Positions 16,521-23,585 of a DNA stretch of 64,000 bases are shown piece after piece. The translations under genes were made by a program, and so were the position numbers. This DNA is from Lacticaseibacillus brantae DSM 23927 (GTDB lineage: Bacteria; Bacillota; Bacilli; Lactobacillales; Lactobacillaceae). Positions within the stretch are counted from its first letter, which is position 1. Each line of letters begins with the position of its first letter. Where the stretch lies: assembly GCF_001436115.1 (NCBI RefSeq), contig NZ_AYZQ01000003.1, positions 211,903 through 275,902 of the forward strand, written 5' to 3'. The notes below the pieces were generated by a model. That model was not told the DNA's origin. It made no database searches and saw nothing but the letters and a program-made list of their open reading frames with translations.

Positions 16521-17876
16521 ATGATGGAAATTCTGGTTTTGGTGATTGGGATTTTACTGTTACTCACATTGATCATCAAATTTAAGATGAACACCTATGT
16601 TTCATTAATTATTACCTCAGTGGTAGTGGCCCTTGGTCTAGGGATGCCTGCCGCCAAAATTGCCACCACGATTCAAAATGGGATTGGGAGTCAATTAGGT
16701 GAGTTAGCGCTTGTCTTTGGTTTCGGGGCCATGCTTGGTCGCTTGGTTGCCGATGCCGGGGGTGCTTATCGGATTGCGCATACCCTAATTGCTCGCTTTG
16801 GTCGCAAACATCTGCAAATTGCGGTTGTTGTGGCGTCCTTCATCATTGGGATTGCGCTGTTCTTTGAAGTTGGGATTGTCTTATTAGTCCCAATCGTCTT
16901 TGCGATTGCGGTTGAAGCCGGCGTACCAATTCTAATGTTAGGGCTACCAATGGCAGCTGCATTGTCCGTCACCCACGGCTTCCTGCCACCTCACCCAGCA
17001 CCAACCGCGATTGCCGCTGTTTTAGGGGCCAACGCTGGTAAAGTGCTTCTGTACGGGATTATCATTGCAATTCCTACTGTATACTTGGCAGGGATTCTCT
17101 TCTCTAAGATTGCCCGGCGTTATGTGCCAACCGCTTTTGAACACTCTGGTAACTTGAAGGCTCTTGGCCCTCAAAAGGAATTCAAGTTGGAAGACACGCC
17201 AAGTTTTGGCTTGTCAGTCTTGACCTCATTGTTTCCAGTGATTCTGATGGCCATCACCACTGTGTATGAATTGGTCGTGCATAATGGGATTGCACCAAAG
17301 AACCCGAATGTGTTGGATAACATCATGGGCTTCATCGGTTCCCCAAGTATCGCGATGCTGATCTCATTGCTGTTTGCAATGTGGGCAATGGGTTATCATC
17401 GCAAGATTGCGACTTCTCAAATCATGACGACGCTTGAAGAAGCGGTGAAGTCAATTGCCATGCTGCTGCTGGTTATCGGTGGTGGTGGTGCCTTCAAGCA
17501 AGTGCTGATTGATGGCGGGGTTGGTGAATCCGTTAAGACCCTGTTCAGTTCCGTTAACATTTCGCCACTCATCTTAGGTTGGCTCATCGCAGTTGTTCTG
17601 CGGGTCGCTTTAGGCTCCGCGACTGTCTCCGCATTAACTGCTGCAGGTCTGGTCTTGCCATTGATGACCGGTGCTGGTGTCGATCCTGCTTTGATGGTGT
17701 TGGCTATCGGGGCCGGGAGTTTAGCTGCCAGCCACGTGAATGATGCTGGGTTCTGGATGTTTAAGGAATACTTCGACTTAAGTGTCAAAGAAACATTACT
17801 GACTTGGACGGTGCTTGAAACCATCATCGCGGTCGTCGGACTCGGCGGCGTCATGTTACTGAGTCTGTTCGTTTAA
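16521..17876 (+). CDS. gntP: Gluconate:H+ symporter, GntP family
   Basis: 451 residues from the ATG at 16521, placed eight bases after AAAGGAGG. About 12 hydrophobic segments; VTHGFLPPHPAPTAIA (about residues 153-168) and the C-terminal SHVNDAGFWMFKEYFDLS are GntP hallmarks. Imports gluconate for GntK. It sits 266 bases after gntK, with a structured spacer and a candidate cre site, so it may have its own control within the gluconate unit. Confidence 0.93.
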   Translation: MMEILVLVIGILLLLTLIIKFKMNTYVSLIITSVVVALGLGMPAAKIATTIQNGIGSQLGELALVFGFGAMLGRLVADAGGAYRIAHTLIARFGRKHLQIAVVVASFIIGIALFFEVGIVLLVPIVFAIAVEAGVPILMLGLPMAAALSVTHGFLPPHPAPTAIAAVLGANAGKVLLYGIIIAIPTVYLAGILFSKIARRYVPTAFEHSGNLKALGPQKEFKLEDTPSFGLSVLTSLFPVILMAITTVYELVVHNGIAPKNPNVLDNIMGFIGSPSIAMLISLLFAMWAMGYHRKIATSQIMTTLEEAVKSIAMLLLVIGGGGAFKQVLIDGGVGESVKTLFSSVNISPLILGWLIAVVLRVALGSATVSALTAAGLVLPLMTGAGVDPALMVLAIGAGSLAASHVNDAGFWMFKEYFDLSVKETLLTWTVLETIIAVVGLGGVMLLSLFV

Positions 17877-17880
17877 CGTC

Positions 17881-17910
17881 AAAAGCCATGCGTAAAAGCA
17901 TGGCTTTTTT
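17881..17910 (+). terminator. Terminator of gntP
   Basis: AAAAGCCATG / CATGGCTTTTTT with a short loop. Confidence 0.9.
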
Positions 17911-17960
17911 GGTGGCTAAAAACAGGCGCAACCTGCTACCTTAGAAGAAGGGGTGCAAAC

Positions 17961-18083
17961 ATGGACGAAGACGAATTTGAAGATGATGATTTTAGTTTCG
18001 ACCCAGAATTCGGGGATGACGACGAAGGTGAATTTGGTGCCAGCGACGAGCAGACGTTCAAAGGTTGGTGGTTTATCGACTGA
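17961..18083 (+). CDS. Very acidic 40-residue protein
   Basis: ATG at 17961 with AGAAGGGG seven bases upstream, stop TGA at 18081. About half of the residues are Asp or Glu (MDEDEFEDDDFSFDPEFGDD), ending in FKGWWFID. No family is recognised. Synonymous composition looks like normal coding sequence, and it lies between a terminator and the next promoter. A DNA mimic, a metal-buffering peptide or a delta-like accessory factor are all conceivable, none shown. Confidence 0.5.
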   Translation: MDEDEFEDDDFSFDPEFGDDDEGEFGASDEQTFKGWWFID

Positions 18084-18147
18084 CTTTAGACGCCTGCGAT
18101 AAAATATGATATGCTAGCGCCATTGAAAGTTTAATGGGGGTCGACAC

Positions 18148-18498
18148 ATGTACGATGCTACAAAGAAACACCGCGTGAGTGAAGAAGTTGCCAAGGTCTT
18201 TCCAGAAACCGTGACGAAGCAAATTTTTGATGTCATTTCAGTGATGAACAAAGCAGGACAGATTGTGGTTTCACCTGTTGCCATTGCTTTTTCTGATGAT
18301 TCCACTGATGATGAAATTTACGCCATGGTCATCCAAGGCCAGGCCGCACCAGCACAAGAATTTCCTATCACCTACACGGGCGAGAAGGATTTTCTGGGCC
18401 ACGGTTACATCCTGATTGTTAAAGATCAACCAAAGACTATTAGCATTAACTTCAGTGCTGCCAATGATTTGAACAACCTTAAAGGGACGCAACTGTAA
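18148..18498 (+). CDS. Conserved-looking hypothetical protein (116 aa)
   Basis: Cytoplasmic, no membrane segment. The first part is helical (RVSEEVAKVFPETVTKQIFDVISVMN), and the rest alternates strands (IVVSPVAIAFSDDSTDDEIYAMVI). I do not recognise the family. TTTAATGGGGGTC precedes the ATG, and a TATGCT box with TTAGAC 18 bases upstream may be the promoter. A strong terminator follows, so it is a single-gene unit. Confidence 0.7.
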   Translation: MYDATKKHRVSEEVAKVFPETVTKQIFDVISVMNKAGQIVVSPVAIAFSDDSTDDEIYAMVIQGQAAPAQEFPITYTGEKDFLGHGYILIVKDQPKTISINFSAANDLNNLKGTQL

Positions 18499-18505
18499 TT
18501 GAGCC

Positions 18506-18536
18506 AACAACCTTTTTCAAAAGGTTGTTTTTTTTT
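18506..18536 (+). terminator. Terminator of the 116-aa protein gene
   Basis: ACAACCTTTT / AAAAGGTTGT with a tiny loop and nine T. Confidence 0.9.
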
Positions 18537-18568
18537 GCCCAGAACTCGTGTAAACTAGATATCGTTAA

Positions 18569-18583
18569 TCGTAATCATTACCA
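18569..18583 (+). promoter_or_regulatory. Zur box
   Basis: TCGTAATCATTACCA matches the Gram-positive Zur palindrome TCGTAATNATTACGA at 14 of 15 positions. It lies directly upstream of the znuC ribosome site, over the expected transcription start. Confidence 0.75.
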
Positions 18584-18600
18584 ATATCATGGAGGCAGCG

Positions 18601-19314
18601 ATGCAAACACCACTATTAACGGTCGATCACTTGAATTTCGGGTTTTATGATCGCCCTTTATATCAGGATTTGAGTTTTGAGCTTGCGCCTGGCAGCATGA
18701 CCAGCCTCATCGGGGCCAACGGGGTCGGGAAAACCACGCTTGTGCGGTTATTGATGAAACAGTTGAAGCCGCAAACCGGTACCATTACATACCGCCAGGA
18801 CCCAGCCGTGTCTATTGGCTACGTTCCGCAATTTCGTAATTTAGAAGATGAATATCCACTGTCCATTCGTAGTTTTGTGGCGCTCAATCACCCACGGCAT
18901 TTTCCGTGGCTGACGGCGTCGGATAAGCAGGCACTCAATCGAGTGTTAGACGAAACGCATTTGCTAGATCGCCAGCATCAACGCCTAGGCGCAGCTAGTG
19001 GGGGTGAGAAGCAAAAGGCCTATCTGGCGCAAGCTTTACTCGATCGGCCTAACTTCTTGATTCTAGATGAATCAACTGCCAGCTTAGACGTGAATACCAA
19101 GATTGAACTCATGGATTTGGTGAAAGAATTGAACCAAAACAATGGGCTGACTGTCCTGTTTGTCACCCACGATTTGAACTTGGCCAAGCAATACACAGAC
19201 CAATACTTGCTGCTGACAAAAGATGGTTCTGAGATGAAGCCTGTCTCTGAAATGGACGTCACCACGATGCCAGAAGAGTTACAGCCAGTGGTTGAGTTTC
19301 AGGAGGAGGACTAA
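18601..19314 (+). CDS. znuC: Zinc (metal) ABC transporter, ATP-binding protein
   Basis: 237 residues from the ATG at 18601; the earlier ATG at 18589 is part of the GGAGG ribosome site. Walker A GANGVGKTT at 38-46, a signature of the form GAASGGEKQKAYLAQ, Walker B FLILDES. Metal-transporter (ZnuC/AdcC) class. The Zur box argues for zinc over manganese. Overlaps the permease gene by one base (TAATG). No metal-binding lipoprotein gene is next to it. Confidence 0.85.
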   Translation: MQTPLLTVDHLNFGFYDRPLYQDLSFELAPGSMTSLIGANGVGKTTLVRLLMKQLKPQTGTITYRQDPAVSIGYVPQFRNLEDEYPLSIRSFVALNHPRHFPWLTASDKQALNRVLDETHLLDRQHQRLGAASGGEKQKAYLAQALLDRPNFLILDESTASLDVNTKIELMDLVKELNQNNGLTVLFVTHDLNLAKQYTDQYLLLTKDGSEMKPVSEMDVTTMPEELQPVVEFQEED

Positions 19315-20111
19315 TGGGGATTTTTAGTTATGACTTTATGCGTAATGCGTTCATTGCCAGCACCTTCATTGCCCTTACGACTGGGGTAGTCGGGGTCTTC
19401 GTCAGTGCGCGGGGGATGTCCTTCTTAGCGCACACCTTATCTGAAATTGGCTTTGCCGGCGCGGCTTTTGGCGTGTTCTTAGGCATCCCTCCGCTTGATG
19501 GCATGCTCGCGTTTACCGCGGTGAGTTCAGTGGCGGTGGGGCGTTTGTCTGCCCGGGCTTCTCGGCGGGAGGAATCCATCAGCGCGGTATCGAGTTTGTT
19601 TATTGGGCTGGGGATTTTGTTCTTATCACTGAGTAATCAAAGCTCAAGTTACGCCACGACGATTCTGTTTGGGAGTATTATTGGCATCTCGAGTCAGGAT
19701 GTCGTCCAGTTGATTGGCTTAGCAATCTTTGTGCTTGTCACAGTCGTGATTGGTTATCGCTGGTTGGCCTTTGATTCATTTGATTCTATCGGGGCCAAAG
19801 CGCAGGGTCTCAATACCCGGCTCGTCTCGGTGTATTTCCTGATTATTTTGGCTGTGTCAGTGTCTATTGGCGCCCAAATTGTCGGCAGTTTGCTGGTTTT
19901 CATCTTGTTGACGCTGCCACCATCCGTGGCCAAATACCTTGGGCGCACCTTGCCGCAAATGATGTTAATCTCCGTGGCCGCCGCCTTAATTGGCGTGTGG
20001 GTGGGCTTGATTCTCGGGTATCTGACCAACTGGCCAGTCACCTTCTTCATTGCTACGATTGAATTCATTTTCTACTTCTTAGCCCTCGGCTATCATAATT
20101 TGCACAATTAA
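19314..20111 (+). CDS. znuB: Zinc (metal) ABC transporter, permease
   Basis: 265 residues, eight or so membrane helices of the ABC-3 family; the start FMRNAFIASTFIALTTGVVGVF and the central GLNTRLVSVYFL segment are typical of ZnuB/AdcB. Imports Zn2+ delivered by an extracellular lipoprotein that must be encoded elsewhere. Preceded by CAGGAGGAG within znuC. The stop codon overlaps the convergent VanZ gene by four bases. Confidence 0.87.
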   Translation: MGIFSYDFMRNAFIASTFIALTTGVVGVFVSARGMSFLAHTLSEIGFAGAAFGVFLGIPPLDGMLAFTAVSSVAVGRLSARASRREESISAVSSLFIGLGILFLSLSNQSSSYATTILFGSIIGISSQDVVQLIGLAIFVLVTVVIGYRWLAFDSFDSIGAKAQGLNTRLVSVYFLIILAVSVSIGAQIVGSLLVFILLTLPPSVAKYLGRTLPQMMLISVAAALIGVWVGLILGYLTNWPVTFFIATIEFIFYFLALGYHNLHN

Positions 20112-20596
20112 TCAGCACGTCTCGCCAGCCAGCGGGACGTGTTTTTGTATGCGATAAAACTGATCAGGGCGCCGAGGCCATTGAGTGCCACATCAACAAC
20201 GTCAAACGAGCGATTGAGAAGACCTAGCCACGTGAACACGAGCTGAAGCGTTTCAATGCTCAGACTGACTAGCAGGCAACACCTGACATTCTGACCTAAG
20301 GCGCGGAAACGGCGCTGACTCAGCGCAAGGAGCCAGGCTAACGGTATCAAGAGGGCGAGGTTACCCATAATTTGGAACGCTGACCATGAGAACACGTCTG
20401 TCAATGCGAGTTGGACGAATGCCTGTGTTGGCGCTAGCGGCCAATTCATCGGGAAAAGCGTCACGGCAATCAGGGCGTAGCTATAGCCAAGCCACAAAAT
20501 TGCGAGCGTCAATGCGCGCCAATGCGGCCGGCGCCAACAGACCCAACCAATGAAGACGGGCACAACCAGTAGTAGTAGGATTTCAGATTTAAGCAT
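20108..20596 (-). CDS. VanZ-like membrane protein
   Basis: 162 residues if translation starts at the ATG at 20596, nine bases after GGGAG; the ATG at 20605 touches that site. Four to five hydrophobic helices; LFPMNWPL, the LLVSLSIETLQLVF segment and RSFDVVDVALNGLGAL are the conserved VanZ features (E-xxQ and DxxDxxxNxxG). The function of VanZ proteins is only partly known: the enterococcal one gives low teicoplanin resistance. Confidence 0.85.
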   Translation of the reverse strand: MLKSEILLLLVVPVFIGWVCWRRPHWRALTLAILWLGYSYALIAVTLFPMNWPLAPTQAFVQLALTDVFSWSAFQIMGNLALLIPLAWLLALSQRRFRALGQNVRCCLLVSLSIETLQLVFTWLGLLNRSFDVVDVALNGLGALISFIAYKNTSRWLARRAD

Positions 20597-20632
20597 TAAC
20601 GTCATCTCCCATAGTCGTTACAGAAGATTACG

Positions 20633-20672
20633 CAAAAAAAGAACCAGTAAGCAGAGCGCTTACTGGTTCTTT
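20633..20672 (-). terminator. Terminator of the dehydrogenase/small membrane protein unit
   Basis: AGAACCAGTAAGC pairs with GCTTACTGGTTCT; T runs on both strands (seven on the minus strand), so it can work in both directions. Confidence 0.9.
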
Positions 20673-20827
20673 TGCTGGTGTTTGAATAGCCCGACGCCCA
20701 CAGCAATAGCGAGGACGACCACAATGAGGCCAATAAAGGGATGGTGGATGATAAGCCAAACCCAGAGCCCACCGCCAATCACTGCCAGCAGGGATTCAAA
20801 CGGATGTTGTTTGAGTTGGTCTGACAT
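20660..20827 (-). CDS. Small membrane protein (55 aa)
   Basis: Reads MSDQLKQHPFESLLAVIGGG, then two close hydrophobic segments (LWVWLIIHHPFIGLIVVVLA), ending KHQQKNQ. Starts one base after the stop codon of the dehydrogenase gene on the same strand, so translation is coupled; the stop lies inside the terminator stem. No family recognised; a small two-helix hairpin protein. Confidence 0.6.
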   Translation of the reverse strand: MSDQLKQHPFESLLAVIGGGLWVWLIIHHPFIGLIVVVLAIAVGVGLFKHQQKNQ

Positions 20828-20828
20828 G

Positions 20829-21698
20829 CTAGTCTTCCCAGCCGTTATACGTTGTAATCAGACCTTGCGTACCCATATCGCCTTTGCCTGCGGCTACCAT
20901 GGCCGCATATAAGTCTGCCGCCAAACGAGTGGCTGGTAAATTGAGGTGCATTTTGTCGGCTTCATCAAGGGCAATCCGTAAGTCCTTCAGGAAGTGCTTG
21001 GCAAAGAAGCCTGGCGTATAATCGCCAGCCAAAATGCGGGGGCCATAGGCGTTCATGCTCCAGTTGTTGGCGCCCCCACCGGCAAGAGTCGCCAGGGTTT
21101 GATCCATATCGAGCCCGGCCTTTTTGGCATACAGTAGCATTTCGGTGAGTCCCGTCATGGTGCCGGCAATCATAATCTGGTTGGCCATTTTGGCGTGTTG
21201 GCCCATGCCAGCGGTACCGAAGTAGTTGATGGTTTTGCCAATCACGGCAAAAATGGGCTTGATGGCCTCAAATGTTGCGCGGTCGCCGCCAACCATAACG
21301 GTCAATGTGGCATCCCGGGCGCCGATATCGCCACCTGATACCGGGGCGTCCAGCACATGAATTTCGTGTTCGTCACCAATGTGGGCGAGGCGTTCGGCCA
21401 AGGTTGGTGTGCTTGTGGTCATGTCCACGACAGTACTGCCAGCCGCTGCACCTTTAAAAATCCCGTGGTCGCCAAGGTATGTCTCTTCAACATCTTGCGG
21501 GAATCCTACCATGGAGAAGGTGACCTCGCTGACGGCAGCCACGGCTTCAGGCGAGTTTGCCCATACCGCACCGGCGTCGATCGTCTTTTGCGCATGGGCC
21601 TTGGTGCGATTGAAAACCGTCACCTGATGCCCAGCTTTCAATAAGTTCAGGACAATCGCTGTCCCCATGACACCCGTGCCAATAAATCCTAGTTGCAT
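20829..21698 (-). CDS. NAD(P)-dependent 3-hydroxyisobutyrate-dehydrogenase-like oxidoreductase
   Basis: 289 residues from the ATG at 21698, where MQLGFIGTGVMG begins the Rossmann fold; AAAAGGGGG precedes it. Beta-hydroxyacid dehydrogenase family: DAPVSGGDIGARDATLTVMVGG is split across the substrate site, and the catalytic lysine lies in MGQHAKMANQIMIAG. Substrates in the family include 3-hydroxyisobutyrate, tartronate semialdehyde and succinic semialdehyde; which one applies here is unknown. Upstream open sequence to 21752 has no ribosome site. Confidence 0.88.
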   Translation of the reverse strand: MQLGFIGTGVMGTAIVLNLLKAGHQVTVFNRTKAHAQKTIDAGAVWANSPEAVAAVSEVTFSMVGFPQDVEETYLGDHGIFKGAAAGSTVVDMTTSTPTLAERLAHIGDEHEIHVLDAPVSGGDIGARDATLTVMVGGDRATFEAIKPIFAVIGKTINYFGTAGMGQHAKMANQIMIAGTMTGLTEMLLYAKKAGLDMDQTLATLAGGGANNWSMNAYGPRILAGDYTPGFFAKHFLKDLRIALDEADKMHLNLPATRLAADLYAAMVAAGKGDMGTQGLITTYNGWED

Positions 21699-21842
21699 CG
21701 ACAATTCCCCCTTTTGATTATTCTTTCTCAAGCGTAGTTGACTGCTGAACAAAATACAACGGATATGCCGATTCGCTTTGATTACAAATCGCTCCAGTGT
21801 GAAGTATGCTTATTAAAGCTATTAAAAATGGAGGGATGACTA

Positions 21843-22316
21843 ATGCCAAAAGTTAAACATGTGCTTGTAGCTGGGGTTGCGGCAGGAATTGTCGGCGGCC
21901 TAGTCAAATTAGGCTGGGAGAATCTACTGCCGCCGCGCACGCCAGCGCGGAATGCAACGAATCCACCACAACGCTTACTGGAACAACTCGGAGTACCTGC
22001 TAGCGTGACACATGCCACCTATACCTATTCCGAGCAACAAATCCCATACGTGAGTCTACTGATGCACTTCGGATTCTCGATTACTTTTGCCCTAGCTTAT
22101 CAGGTGTTGGGTCGCCGCATGCCAATTTTGAAAGTGGGCCAGGGCACCTTGTTTGGCCTGGGGGTCTGGGGCGCCTATCATGCCGTCTTGATGCCGATGA
22201 TGGGCACGATACCGTCAGTAAAAGACCAACCAATCGAGGAACATGTGTCGGAGATTTTGGGTCACATGGTTTGGATGTGGAGCGTCGATCGTGTAGAAGT
22301 TGCGATGAAAAAATAA
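21843..22316 (+). CDS. YagU-like (DUF1440) membrane protein
   Basis: 157 residues. Begins with a glycine-rich hydrophobic helix (VAGVAAGIVGGLVKLGWENLLPPR), followed by PPRTPARNATNPP, the conserved YagU region, and three further hydrophobic segments. E. coli YagU is an inner membrane protein linked to acid resistance; the role here is unknown. GGAGGG precedes the ATG, followed by a strong terminator. Confidence 0.85.
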   Translation: MPKVKHVLVAGVAAGIVGGLVKLGWENLLPPRTPARNATNPPQRLLEQLGVPASVTHATYTYSEQQIPYVSLLMHFGFSITFALAYQVLGRRMPILKVGQGTLFGLGVWGAYHAVLMPMMGTIPSVKDQPIEEHVSEILGHMVWMWSVDRVEVAMKK

Positions 22317-22336
22317 TCTTCAAAAAAGAATCACTT

Positions 22337-22374
22337 GCCCGTCATCTATCAAGTTGGATGACGGGCCTTTTTAA
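22337..22374 (+). terminator. Terminator of the YagU-like gene
   Basis: GCCCGTCATC / GATGACGGGC stem then CTTTTT. Confidence 0.88.
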
Positions 22375-22683
22375 TGGTGAATGACAATCCTAATCGTGGT
22401 AGGTATCAACAGTCATTTATAATTGTTTTGGATATGTATCTTTGCACATTCAGTATCAGTTTTGTCGTGCTGTGCTATAAATATGTGACGAAATCATTAA
22501 TAAAGTTATTTATCGTCCCAAATTAATAAGAAAGGCCCGGTTTTGTTTTTAGTGAGGGCGGGTCCTATCATTTATCACCCTCAATTTGAACATCAGCGTA
22601 TTTCTAGACCAAGGCTTAGTACGTGGCATGTAAGATTCAAAGGAAACATTAAATTCTCAATGACTAAGTAGGAGTGGGTAATT
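22375..22683. other. AT-rich intergenic stretch
   Basis: No ORF with a ribosome site on either strand. A weak imperfect inverted repeat AGGCCCG ... CGGGTCCT lies near 22532-22566. It probably holds the promoter of the following two-gene unit, but no convincing -35/-10 pair stands out. Confidence 0.4.
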
Positions 22684-23052
22684 ATGACGAGTAGTGATTT
22701 AACACAGAGCCAATTGGAGACACAGGCTAGCATTTTACGATTAGTGTTTTTAGGCGTTTTTATTGGCTTAATTATTCTTCAGTATTATTTGGGCAAAAAT
22801 GGTAAGTCACGCACGGCCGGTTTGGTTGGCCCGGTGATTTATGGTTTCTTGCGGCTCATTTCGAATGTGGGCGGAGTGAGCTCTAGTGCGACGTATTTCT
22901 TGGGAAGCTTGTTTGGATCAGTTATCTGGGGAGGCTTCTTGTATGTCATCTATAACCACAACAAGAAGGCGTATGACTTGAAGCAAGCCCGCCAAAAGAT
23001 TCAGCTCGCTAAGCAACAAGAATCAACCAAACAGACAGAGGAGAACAAATAA
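22684..23052 (+). CDS. Membrane protein of unknown function (122 aa)
   Basis: Three hydrophobic segments (about residues 15-36, 43-60 and 67-90) followed by a basic, Gln/Lys-rich cytoplasmic tail likely to be helical (KQARQKIQLAKQQESTKQ). No family recognised. Overlaps the next gene by one base (TAATG), so the two products probably act together. AGGAG precedes the ATG. Confidence 0.7.
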   Translation: MTSSDLTQSQLETQASILRLVFLGVFIGLIILQYYLGKNGKSRTAGLVGPVIYGFLRLISNVGGVSSSATYFLGSLFGSVIWGGFLYVIYNHNKKAYDLKQARQKIQLAKQQESTKQTEENK

Positions 23053-23537
23053 TGGCAGATGAAGTAATGATTAAGAACCCAACTTATTTTGGGATTGTAT
23101 GCCCGAAATGTGGGTCAGACGACTGGCGAGTTGTCCGAACGAAGGGGAGTCTGGAGGCGGCAGCGTTAAACACCGTTGATGAATATATGATTACACCTCT
23201 AAAAGCAAGATGTCGTGCTTGTCATCGCGCGTTCAAAGTTGTCCCGGTTGAAGCTGATGAATCTGAAGTTTTGAGTCAGCCGGCGACGTTAGTAGCTCAC
23301 CGAGTATCTCGCATAACCGGAATAGTTGTGCCTAACTATATTCTTGTCAATGGAGTCATATCCGACTCAATCGCAAACGGTGAGGAGATTCAAATCGAAT
23401 TGCGCACTAAACACGTTTATATCCAAATGTTTGATGCCAGTATGACTGGTTCAGCCACTTTTGAACGATTTGAAGTGCAACCCGGCGAGACAGTCAAGCG
23501 CGACATGCGAATCAAGGCGCGTTGGCGTTCATTCTAG
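23052..23537 (+). CDS. Zinc-ribbon protein of unknown function (161 aa)
   Basis: Two CxxC pairs form a probable zinc ribbon: CPKC (Cys17, Cys20) and CRAC (Cys54, Cys57), separated by 33 residues. The remaining part is beta-rich (IVVPNYILVNGVISDSIANG, then IQIELRTKHVYIQMF) and looks like a PEGA- or immunoglobulin-like domain. No membrane segment. Coupled to the membrane protein gene upstream, suggesting a membrane-bound pair. Terminator follows directly. Confidence 0.7.
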   Translation: MADEVMIKNPTYFGIVCPKCGSDDWRVVRTKGSLEAAALNTVDEYMITPLKARCRACHRAFKVVPVEADESEVLSQPATLVAHRVSRITGIVVPNYILVNGVISDSIANGEEIQIELRTKHVYIQMFDASMTGSATFERFEVQPGETVKRDMRIKARWRSF

Positions 23538-23542
23538 CAACG

Positions 23543-23582
23543 CAAAAACGCCCGTGAACAAGTTGTTCACGGGCGTTTTCCA
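23543..23582. terminator. Bidirectional terminator
   Basis: AAAACGCCCGTGAACAA / TTGTTCACGGGCGTTTT, a near-perfect stem between the convergent zinc-ribbon gene and pepF. Confidence 0.93.
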
Positions 23583-23585
23583 TGT

